The position numbers and the translations under genes are program-made. Positions 1-7,140 of a stretch of 22,487 nt of DNA are shown here, in pieces. The first letter of the stretch is position 1. Every line of letters starts with the position of its first letter. The stretch is from a bacterium (GTDB lineage Bacteria > Armatimonadota > Chthonomonadetes > Chthonomonadales > Chthonomonadaceae), in NCBI GenBank assembly GCA_021805405.1, contig JAJZFK010000499.1, positions 1 to 22,487 on the forward strand. The letters run 5' to 3'. A model generated the notes under the pieces. That model searched no databases, was not told where the DNA came from, and saw nothing but the letters and a program-made list of their open reading frames with translations.

Positions 1-357
1 CGCGAATGATCATCGGCGCATCTAGTGCAGATTGAACGCCTGCCACTAGTGCACGGTTAACTCACGAAGCCATGTCTTTAAGCTGCAGCTCACAACAAAG
101 AGCATAATGTCTATCAACAAAAAGCACGTGAACTAAGATAACACTGTGCTTCTACTTCGCTATTGACTGACATACCAACTAAATAATGGCCGTGTCGATT
201 TCCATGTAAGACAATTATTGGCGACCGACCTGTTAATGTTTAGGGTATCCTCAAGTGAATATACGCAATTGTACGGCATTTTTGGTCCTGTTTTGTAATT
301 TAACGCTCAAAGAAAACAACTATTTTTATATTTGGACCAAACCCATCGCTAGAGCGT

Positions 358-377
358 GCCAACATATTAATGTTGGC
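358..377. repeat. Perfect 8-bp hairpin (ATTA loop)
   Basis: The arms GCCAACAT (358-365) and ATGTTGGC (370-377) are exact reverse complements around the loop ATTA. No clear run of T follows on either strand, so this is not a convincing intrinsic terminator. It may be an operator-like dyad or a weak terminator for something outside the window. Confidence 0.5.
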
Positions 378-495
378 TATTATGTTTCAATAATTTAGTA
401 ATGCGTAGCACGAAATTCAACATGAAGTTGCCTACTTTAGGACAATGTGTTTCTAAACGTCCATTTTGTAGAAACCAACACGAATGTCTACTTTT

Positions 496-525
496 TTGAA
501 CTCCGTAAGGTTACCGTCGTAGACT
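496..525 (+). promoter_or_regulatory. Weak sigma-70-like promoter candidate for the nitroreductase
   Basis: TTGAAC (496-501) and TAGACT (520-525) are separated by 18 bases, and each box matches four of six consensus positions. The predicted transcript start is about 45 bases upstream of the nitroreductase ATG. This is a pattern match only; nearby AT-rich sequence offers other weak boxes. Confidence 0.25.
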
Positions 526-578
526 TGGTAATGTAGCAGGTATCATAAAAGCACTAACTTTGCTGGAAGGTTTACGTA

Positions 579-1142
579 ATGGCAGTTCCATCGGTTCATG
601 AGCTAATTTTGCGAAGACGCAGCGGTCGTGCAATAGCTAGCGATCCAGTTGACCGCGGTACCATTGAAACCATGCTAGAGGCAGCACGCTGGGCACCTTC
701 CAGCGGAAACGCACAACCCTGGAGATTCGTAGTTGTAGACGAACAACCGGCGCTTCAGGAAGCGCGCAACGCGTTAAAGCCAGGCAATAAGACGTGGGCA
801 GCCTCAGCACCAATCTTGTTAATAATTTGTGCGAACCCTGCCGACGATTACGATGTTAACGGACAGCAGTTGTACCTGTTTGATTCCGGCCTCGCCGTTC
901 AGAATCTGTTGCTTCAGGGCATTCACCTTGGCCTGGTGGTACATCCTATGGCTGGGTGGGACGAGGACGCGATGCGCCAGGCGATTGCCCTTCCACTTCC
1001 TTACCGCATTATGTGCGTTGTGGCCGCCGGGTACCCTGCGCCCATTACGGTCCTTTCAGAAGAGTTACAGAAGCGCGAAACAGCAGTTCGTTCACGTAAG
1101 GAGCTTGCTGAAATCCGCTATTTCAACCGCTGGAGCAGCTAA
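579..1142 (+). CDS. Nitroreductase family protein (FMN-dependent oxidoreductase)
   Basis: This 187-residue protein has the architecture of small flavin nitroreductases. The N-terminal block HELILRRRSGR (about residues 7-17) is followed by ARWAPSSGNAQPWRFVVV (about 36-53), the usual FMN phosphate and ring contact region. A hydrophobic dimer-helix segment surrounds the stretch DSGLAVQNLLLQGIHLGL, and AAGYPAP lies near the C-terminus. Members reduce nitro groups, quinones, flavins or other acceptors with NAD(P)H; the substrate cannot be read from the sequence. The ATG has a good ribosome site, GGAAGG at 565-570, eight bases upstream. The gene is followed 64 bases later by proS on the same strand with no obvious terminator, so read-through is possible. 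Family assignment is firm, specificity unknown. Confidence 0.88.
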   Translation: MAVPSVHELILRRRSGRAIASDPVDRGTIETMLEAARWAPSSGNAQPWRFVVVDEQPALQEARNALKPGNKTWAASAPILLIICANPADDYDVNGQQLYLFDSGLAVQNLLLQGIHLGLVVHPMAGWDEDAMRQAIALPLPYRIMCVVAAGYPAPITVLSEELQKRETAVRSRKELAEIRYFNRWSS

Positions 1143-1206
1143 CTACCCAACGGGCACACTCCTGTTGCCCTTGTACCAATAAAACAAATGATTACCTGGA
1201 GGACGG

Positions 1207-2979
1207 ATGCGCGTTTCCAACCTGTTTGGAGAGACACTGCGGGACATGCCTGCAGATACCGAAATTGTTTCGCACCAGACTATGCTGCGGGCGGGCTACA
1301 TTCGACAGTTAGGCGCTGGTATTTTTTCTTACCTTCCACTTGCACGCCGATCAATTCGTAAAATCGAGGCCGTTCTGCGCGAGGAGATGGATGCCATTGG
1401 CGGCCAGGAAATTAACATGCCGGTCGTTCATCCAGCAGAGTTGTGGCAGAAGACTGGTCGGTGGGACACCATCGACGACTCGCTTGTACGGTTTAAAGAC
1501 CGGCGGGGTCATGATATGGTTCTGGCCATGACGCATGAGGAGGTTGCCGCGGATCTCACCCGAACGGAAATCAAATCGTATAAACAGCTTCCAGCACTTA
1601 TTTACCACATTCAAACTAAGTTTCGCGATGAGGCACGCGCTCGAGGTGGGCTCATTCGTGTTCGCGAGTTTGTGATGAAGGACTCGTACTCGTTAGACCG
1701 CGATGAGGACGGACTGCGGTTACAGTATTCCAATCACTACCGTGCATATTTCAGGATTGGTTTAAGGGTTGGCCTCAACCTTTTGGCGGTAGGAGGCGAC
1801 GTAGGCATGATGGGGGGTAAGGTAGCGCACGAATTTATGTACCTTACACCTATTGGCGAGGATTCCCTCGTGGTGTGCCCTGCATGCGGGTATGCCGCAA
1901 ATCAGGAGGCTGCGGTATTCGCGAAGTCACCCAATTTAGATGTTGATGATAAGCCACTTGAGAAGGTTGCCACGCCCGGTGCCAGTACGATAGCGGATCT
2001 TAGTACGTTCTTGGGCATTACGCCTGCAGGTACCTGTAAAGCCGTCTTTTTTGTTGCCGAATTTGGCGCTTCTTCGTCATCTAAACTAGTAACTGCCCTC
2101 GTTCGTGGTGATATGGACGCTAACCCTGTGTTGGTGAAAAACCATTGCGGTGCTCTTAACCTGCGTGCTGCACAGCCTGAGGAGATAGTTGCCGCGGGCA
2201 TGGTGCCGGGCTACGCCTCGCCTGTTGGTGTAGCGCCAGGTGCGACGTTGGTAATAGTGGATGAAGCTGTAGCACAGGCTGGCGGACTGGTTGCCGGCGC
2301 CAATGATGCTGGTTACCACCTTTTGAACGTTAAGTGTGGGCGCGATTTTCACCCAGACATCGTGGCCAATATTGCGTTGGCCGTAGACGGCCTGGCGTGC
2401 ATACACTGCGGGAAGCCACTAGCCATACAACGCGGCGTGGAAGTGGGCAACATTTTTCAGCTGGGTACTCGGTATAGTGCCGCACTGGGCGCGACATTTC
2501 TGGACGAAACTGGTGTGCAGAAGCCGGTTATTATGGGCTCGTACGGCATTGGCCTCGGACGCCTGTTGGCATGCATCGCTGAGGAGTACCGCGACGACCG
2601 TGGTTTGAAACTACCCATGTCTGTTGCACCGTTCCAGGTAAACCTGGTATCACTGTGTCGCACGCCAGAGGGTCAGCAGCGCGCCGAAGCCTTGTATCAG
2701 GAGTTTCTAAAAGCTGGCATCGAGGTTCTCTTCGACGACAGAAAGGATGCCTCTGCTGGCGTAAAGTTTGCAGACTCAGAGCTGCGAGGTGTTCCTTTGC
2801 AGGTGGTTATATCCGAACGATCTATGCAGAACGGAGGTGTAGAGTGGAAGCTGCGAACCAGTGACGATCGCTCAATCATCCCACTTGCGATGGCCGTCCA
2901 GACGGTTAAAGATGAAATTACCCGGCAGCTTAATGACCTTAATACTGGTCTTGCAGATGTTCCAGGGTGGAATGGGTAA
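1207..2979 (+). CDS. proS: Prolyl-tRNA synthetase, bacterial type with editing domain
   Basis: It charges tRNA-Pro with proline in the cytoplasm. The 590-residue length and layout fit the bacterial class II enzyme: motif 1 region near residues 30-75, motif 2 as FRDEARARGG..VREFVMKDSYS (139-162), and motif 3 as GSYGIGLGRLL (444-454). A YbaK-type insertion domain at roughly 240-400 includes TCKAVFFV, whose Lys278 corresponds to the conserved editing-domain lysine. Two CxxC pairs, Cys224/Cys227 and Cys398/Cys401, flank the insertion, as in some bacterial ProRS, and may bind a metal. The C-terminal anticodon-binding domain begins near residue 475. The ATG is preceded by GGAGGA at 1198-1203. The next gene, a P450, overlaps or closely follows its end, which is an odd partner for a housekeeping synthetase. 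Confidence 0.97.
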   Translation: MRVSNLFGETLRDMPADTEIVSHQTMLRAGYIRQLGAGIFSYLPLARRSIRKIEAVLREEMDAIGGQEINMPVVHPAELWQKTGRWDTIDDSLVRFKDRRGHDMVLAMTHEEVAADLTRTEIKSYKQLPALIYHIQTKFRDEARARGGLIRVREFVMKDSYSLDRDEDGLRLQYSNHYRAYFRIGLRVGLNLLAVGGDVGMMGGKVAHEFMYLTPIGEDSLVVCPACGYAANQEAAVFAKSPNLDVDDKPLEKVATPGASTIADLSTFLGITPAGTCKAVFFVAEFGASSSSKLVTALVRGDMDANPVLVKNHCGALNLRAAQPEEIVAAGMVPGYASPVGVAPGATLVIVDEAVAQAGGLVAGANDAGYHLLNVKCGRDFHPDIVANIALAVDGLACIHCGKPLAIQRGVEVGNIFQLGTRYSAALGATFLDETGVQKPVIMGSYGIGLGRLLACIAEEYRDDRGLKLPMSVAPFQVNLVSLCRTPEGQQRAEALYQEFLKAGIEVLFDDRKDASAGVKFADSELRGVPLQVVISERSMQNGGVEWKLRTSDDRSIIPLAMAVQTVKDEITRQLNDLNTGLADVPGWNG

Positions 2980-3002
2980 CTGCGCAAAGGTGGACCTGTA
3001 AG

Positions 3003-4346
3003 TTGCAACACCGCTCCGATGAGCTGCGGGCGCCGCCTAGCTCATTACTTATTGGGCATGTTGGGTCGTTTAGCCGTGATCCATTAGGTTTCCTAACATC
3101 CGCTGCAAAGGATTATGGTGACATTGTACGCCTTCGATTTGGCGGACGCATAACCTGGTTCATATCCGATCCTGCTCTCATCCAGCAGATACTTGTGCAC
3201 GACTGGCGCAGCTTTGAAAAGGGTACTGGCCTTAAGCGCAGTAAGCCGCTGTTTGGCAACGGCCTGCTAACGAGTGAAGGTGATACCTGGCGCAGGCAGC
3301 ATAACCTCATCATGCCAATATTTCACCGCGAGCGCGTAGAGAGCTATGGCGCCATGATGGTGAGCGAGACGGAAAGCTATACCGAGCCGTGGCGCGCAGG
3401 TGTCACGATTGATATGCTAGAGGCAACAACCTCGCTAACGCTGCGGGTAGTAATGCGCACCCTGTTTAACGCTGCTGTAGATGACTCAGGGGCAATAAGC
3501 GAGGCTGTAGAGTGTGCACAGGCCGAGTTCGCAAGATCCATTCCTTATATTATCATGCTGCCATCGTGGGTTCCAACTCCTGTTACTCCGCGGCTCAGGC
3601 GTGCAATTACACGGCTTGATGTCTCAATTCAGCGACTGATAGAATCAAGGAGAGCCGAAGGACGTGACCATGGCGACCTGCTCTCACTCCTACTCGCCGC
3701 ACATGACGACGATAACCAGCAGGGTATGAACAACAAGCAGTTGCGCGATGAATTACTTACGTTGTTCCTTGCAGGACACGAGACCACAGCACTAACCCTT
3801 GCCTGGGCATTAATGCTTGTTTCCCAGAACCCGGAGGTTGAAGCACGGCTTGTTGATGAGGCGAAACGTGTATACGGCGAACGGTTACCTCAGCCTGCTG
3901 ACAGGGCGGCACTCGTTTATACCGCAGCAGTGGTGCAGGAAGCTCTGCGGCTCTATCCGCCGGCTTGGTCCGTTGGCAGGGAGGCAATTGAGGATTGTGA
4001 ATTGGGCGATATTACCGTAAAGCGTGGTAACGTCGCATTCTTTAGTCAGTGGGTAGTGCACCGTGATCCACGCTGGTATAGCGATGCTGACAAATTTATC
4101 CCGGATCGCTGGCTCGACGGCAGTATTGCGGGCAACCCTCGATTTGCATATTTCCCCTTTGGCGGCGGCCCGCGAGTGTGCATGGGAAGTCAGTTTGCAC
4201 TTATGGAAGCAGTGCTTATTCTCTCGTTTATGCTGGCACGATTCCGATTCGAGCTTGCGTCAGATTTCGTACCCGCACTCTATCCCGCTATAACGCTGCG
4301 TCCGTTACACCCCATGCGCATGACAATAACAGCCCGCAACAAATAA
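3003..4346 (+). CDS. Cytochrome P450 (first copy)
   Basis: A heme-thiolate monooxygenase of unknown substrate. With a TTG start at 3003 it has 447 residues. Visible landmarks are the I-helix oxygen-activation motif AGHETT (257-262), the K-helix EALR (313-316), a DRW segment in the PERF position, and the heme loop FPFGGGPRVCMG with the axial cysteine at 393. The frame also has a GTG at 2967 that would add 12 residues and overlap proS by 13 bases. The TTG is preferred because AAAGGTGG (2986-2993) lies nine bases upstream and the extra residues do not look like P450 sequence. It needs electron-transfer partners (ferredoxin and reductase), none of which are in the window. It converges, with an 18-base gap, on the GNAT-like gene of the serC cluster and may act in the same pathway; that link is inference. 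Confidence 0.93.
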   Translation: MQHRSDELRAPPSSLLIGHVGSFSRDPLGFLTSAAKDYGDIVRLRFGGRITWFISDPALIQQILVHDWRSFEKGTGLKRSKPLFGNGLLTSEGDTWRRQHNLIMPIFHRERVESYGAMMVSETESYTEPWRAGVTIDMLEATTSLTLRVVMRTLFNAAVDDSGAISEAVECAQAEFARSIPYIIMLPSWVPTPVTPRLRRAITRLDVSIQRLIESRRAEGRDHGDLLSLLLAAHDDDNQQGMNNKQLRDELLTLFLAGHETTALTLAWALMLVSQNPEVEARLVDEAKRVYGERLPQPADRAALVYTAAVVQEALRLYPPAWSVGREAIEDCELGDITVKRGNVAFFSQWVVHRDPRWYSDADKFIPDRWLDGSIAGNPRFAYFPFGGGPRVCMGSQFALMEAVLILSFMLARFRFELASDFVPALYPAITLRPLHPMRMTITARNK

Positions 4347-4364
4347 GATTGCATTGAGAGCAAC

Positions 4365-4955
4365 TCATTGGTCCCTTCGCGATTCGCGGCGGCCCCTGGC
4401 GATTTGCCAGCTTGTGCAGCTAGTATCAAATTTAAGGAAGAACCGCTCTTCCTCCTCAATGGTGCGCTGGTCTATAACCTCGGCACCCATTCGTAAATAA
4501 AATCGCAGCAGTCTCTTTGCTGTGGTGCCAAAAGCGGTTTTGTATCCACGTGCCTGCAGATCCGCGAAAACGAGTCGCCAAAAAGCAAATCTGCTGTGCA
4601 TGTCGTACTCGTTCAAAGAGAATAGGGTAAGGAATTCGCATGTACCGTGCGTGCTGTTCGATATCTGAAAGCCATAAGCAACAGACTGAGCTTGAATGCA
4701 GTCTCTATTTACAGCCAGCGCCGTTACAATTTCACCCGTATCTCGGCATCGCAATATGTAGTTAAGCTGGCGGTTGTAGGGTACTTTTACTGCTAGCCTC
4801 TGCTCCTCGTCGTTCCAGTTCCACAACTTCCGGATAAGCATGTTACCAGACGCACGTTCGTATGCCTTATAGAACGCCCTCTCATATCGCGCCACCTCAT
4901 CAGGAGAATCTGGATCAAGTATTTCCAGGTTGAGGTTACTAATTTCACCCATCAT
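4365..4955 (-). CDS. GNAT-fold acyltransferase-like protein, possibly related to N-acyl amino acid or autoinducer synthases
   Basis: This 196-residue protein is not recognised with certainty. Its layout resembles GNAT-fold acyltransferases: a beta-rich middle with LNYILRCRDTGEIVTALAV (about 64-82), then CEFLTLF (106-112), a long helix, and a C-terminal ARGYKTAFGT..RFYLRMGAEVID (135-162) like the final GNAT beta-alpha-beta unit. The Glu107 block recalls the strand bearing a conserved glutamate in acyl-homoserine-lactone and N-acyl amino acid synthases. That resemblance is a guess from pattern and needs a profile search. It is the last gene of the serC unit, and its ATG overlaps the P450 stop in ATGA (4952-4955). 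The C-terminus is basic. It could instead be an ordinary N-acetyltransferase. Confidence 0.55.
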   Translation of the reverse strand: MMGEISNLNLEILDPDSPDEVARYERAFYKAYERASGNMLIRKLWNWNDEEQRLAVKVPYNRQLNYILRCRDTGEIVTALAVNRDCIQAQSVAYGFQISNSTHGTCEFLTLFSLNEYDMHSRFAFWRLVFADLQARGYKTAFGTTAKRLLRFYLRMGAEVIDQRTIEEEERFFLKFDTSCTSWQIARGRRESRRDQ

Positions 4956-6310
4956 AGTGCAGTTGTCCTTAGAAGTATTTCACGAGAGGGAGCGAGAGTA
5001 ATTTGTGCGCGAATTCCTACAGGCTCCAAATCGGCAGGGACGATCTGGAGGCGTGACCCGAGTACTGCGAGGATAGTGATCATCTCGGTCATAGCAAACT
5101 GGGCACCAATGCAAACGTGCTTTCCAATGGCGAATGGGTAATACGTATTTGGTAGAATTGTGTTTTCCCGTGCAAACCGCTCTGGCCTAAACTCATCCGG
5201 GTTTTCCCAATAAGCCGGTGAACGGTGAATACCGTAAATTGATATTAGTAACACACTTCCCTTTTTAATTCGCGTGTTGCCAAGTATATCGTCTGTAATG
5301 CACTCGCGCGCCATGTTGTAAACCGGCGGATATAATCTTAGCGCCTCCTGTAAGATCTGTTTAGTAAACGGCAACCTCTCCAGGTCGTCAAACGTCGGCA
5401 CCCGTCCGTTAAGGACTTCTCGGCACTCCTGTTGCCATTGCGCTTTTATACTTTTATGCCGACTTAGCAGGAAGAGCGTCCACGCGAGGGCGGTTGCAGT
5501 TGTTTCAAATCCGGATACAAAAAGTGTTTTCGTTTCGTCTAGAAGTGCCTGATCATCCAGAGCCTCACCGTTTTCGCGGTCACGCGCTTGAGTAAGCGTT
5601 TGCAGTATATCCTGAGCCGCTTCGGAATTGGGCTGCAATCGACGCTGCTCGATATGTGGGACCAGGAATTCATCTAGTACTTGGCGTGTTCGGTGGATGC
5701 GGTTGTTTCCAGAAGTTGGTATCCACAGCGGTAATCGCACCAGGGATGTATTACGCTGGCGAACAAGGTACAGCGTCTCACGGACGGCGGCTCCAAAATC
5801 CGCAGCATGACCGTCATCGATTTCTGTGGAGAGAAGTGTCTTGCCAATTGTTATGAGTGCAAGCCGTTGAGTTTCGGCTACGATATCCACAGAACCGGTT
5901 TGGGCCGATACTGTTACCCATCGATCTGCAATTTCCATGGCTGCTGCTGCTGAGGCTTCAACTAGCCTTCGCATCGTGTTAGTCTTGAAGGCCGGAAGAA
6001 TCTCCCGTCGCCTCTTTAACCACGCTGGTCCATCGGTAGATAGTAGCCCATCCCCTATAACCGCACGGCCTGTTTTATACTGAAAGCTGCGCTCATAGCG
6101 CTCATGGTGGGTTACAAGGACTTGGCGAGCGAAGTCGGCGCTAGTTATTGCATAGAGGTACTTGTGCAGCATACGAAACTTCGCAATTCCACCTTCGCGC
6201 CATGCTATTTCGGCGGGAAATTGATGAGGATGATTCCACATTTGGCGCGCGTTTCCAGTGAGCCAGTGAGATGCTACTGTATCCTTCTTTACATCTTGGT
6301 TCATGGTCAT
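4952..6310 (-). CDS. Cytochrome P450 (second copy)
   Basis: A 452-residue heme monooxygenase of unknown substrate. The I-helix motif is SGFETT (266-271), the K-helix EALR is at 322-325, RPERF (375-379) is the PERF motif, and the heme loop is FAIGKHVCIG with the axial Cys400. The heme loop is unusual: Ala replaces the small Gly/Ser normally after Phe, and His takes the usual Arg position that contacts a heme propionate. The start ATG overlaps the stop of the acyltransferase gene in ATGA (6307-6310); an alternative ATG lies two codons later. The stop overlaps the GNAT-like gene in the same way. This double coupling means it is made together with an aminotransferase and two acyltransferase-like proteins, which suggests a biosynthetic rather than a detoxifying role. 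Confidence 0.93.
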   Translation of the reverse strand: MTMNQDVKKDTVASHWLTGNARQMWNHPHQFPAEIAWREGGIAKFRMLHKYLYAITSADFARQVLVTHHERYERSFQYKTGRAVIGDGLLSTDGPAWLKRRREILPAFKTNTMRRLVEASAAAAMEIADRWVTVSAQTGSVDIVAETQRLALITIGKTLLSTEIDDGHAADFGAAVRETLYLVRQRNTSLVRLPLWIPTSGNNRIHRTRQVLDEFLVPHIEQRRLQPNSEAAQDILQTLTQARDRENGEALDDQALLDETKTLFVSGFETTATALAWTLFLLSRHKSIKAQWQQECREVLNGRVPTFDDLERLPFTKQILQEALRLYPPVYNMARECITDDILGNTRIKKGSVLLISIYGIHRSPAYWENPDEFRPERFARENTILPNTYYPFAIGKHVCIGAQFAMTEMITILAVLGSRLQIVPADLEPVGIRAQITLAPSREILLRTTAL

Positions 6311-7140
6311 CGCCCCCTCTTTAACCCAAGTTTTAGCGTAGTTTCGATGTATTGTTCGTCCAGGCCCGTACCGGATTCTAGATACGTGCTAAAGGACTGG
6401 GCAAATCGTGCCATTCCCATCCCGTCGATAACTGCATGGTCGGCACCGGCACTTACGCATAATACTTTGCGCGAAACTGCCGAGCCAGCGGCGCCCCACT
6501 GCAACCTTTCTATAAGGCTGCCCACTGCCACTGTTATCGTATAAATCTGGGTTGGAAATCCAAAAAACGGCCGGTCGATTCCGCGCAATTGTACGTTTGT
6601 GAGCCCTATAACCCCATGAAAGCGCTGTAGTAGTAGTGGGTCCCGTTTAATCCGCTGTGCCTGCAGCCGCCGGATTGGAGCAGGCATCTTTGCCATTCCT
6701 CGCCTCCACCTTACCAGCGGGTCCTCCTCTAGTGTGCTTCGGCACGCCGTGCGCAATGCACAATTGGTATCGGCGAGAGACAGTTGTTGCGCGGACCTGA
6801 TGATGTAACCTACGGGTACTCGCCCGGAGTCCTTTACAGGCTTTTCTATGACGGTACCTACATCGATGTCCTTAAACGTGACCATCTGGCTACCACGTCT
6901 ATAAGTAACAGAGGCCGGTTGGTCGGCAGCCGCAAGTGCCAAACAATGCAGTACGTAGGCATGGGTAGAGAGTGCAACGCCTGTTTTGCGCGAGCACGCA
7001 GATATACGCTCTGCGGCAAAAGTAAAATCTACCTCCATAGAGCCGTAGACTGTGTGCTCGCGGTGCTGCTGAAGCAGTGTTACTACAGCGTTACGAACTG
7101 TTGGCCACGGTCTCACGGTGCACATGGAAAGGTCAGCCAT
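6307..7140 (-). CDS. Stand-alone 2-oxoacid dehydrogenase E2-type acyltransferase domain (CAT superfamily)
   Basis: The 277 residues correspond to the catalytic domain of E2 acyltransferases and have the active-site motif HAVIDG (His235, Asp239, Gly240) of the HxxxDG superfamily, which also includes chloramphenicol acetyltransferase. Other matches are the STHAYVLHCLALAAAD helix region (58-74), DIDVGTVIEKPV (91-102) and the strand-rich GVIGLTNV (176-183). No lipoyl domain, no E3/E1-binding domain and no E1 or E3 genes are present, so it is unlikely to serve a normal dehydrogenase complex. It more likely moves an acyl group from CoA or a carrier to a small molecule. The start is supported by GAGGTGAG just upstream, and the gene overlaps the end of serC by 8 bases and the P450 by 4. 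The acyl donor and acceptor are unknown. Confidence 0.8.
   Translation of the reverse strand: MADLSMCTVRPWPTVRNAVVTLLQQHREHTVYGSMEVDFTFAAERISACSRKTGVALSTHAYVLHCLALAAADQPASVTYRRGSQMVTFKDIDVGTVIEKPVKDSGRVPVGYIIRSAQQLSLADTNCALRTACRSTLEEDPLVRWRRGMAKMPAPIRRLQAQRIKRDPLLLQRFHGVIGLTNVQLRGIDRPFFGFPTQIYTITVAVGSLIERLQWGAAGSAVSRKVLCVSAGADHAVIDGMGMARFAQSFSTYLESGTGLDEQYIETTLKLGLKRGR

Larger units (their letters stand above)
1..578. other. AT-rich intergenic region, no supported gene
   Basis: No open frame of useful length is present on either strand before the nitroreductase start, and the base composition is visibly richer in A and T than the genes that follow. It holds two inverted repeats: a perfect 8-bp stem with a 4-base loop at 358-377, and a 7-bp pair of arms at 449-455 and 469-475. 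A weak promoter candidate for the next gene lies at 496-525. The octamer CTAGTGCA occurs twice, at 22-29 and 46-53. A minus-strand gene might start near position 46 and leave the window, but only about 15 codons are visible, so it is not called. Confidence 0.6.

Noticed and set aside
1..46. Minus-strand open stretch from a GTG at 46 to the window edge (reads about MAGVQSALDAPMIIR)
   Set aside because: Only 15 codons are visible, the ribosome site is weak, and the plus strand also has short open frames here; it cannot be supported.
1148..1175. GGGCA/TGCCC inverted repeat after the nitroreductase as a terminator
   Set aside because: The stem is only 5 bp with a 9-base loop and no T run follows.
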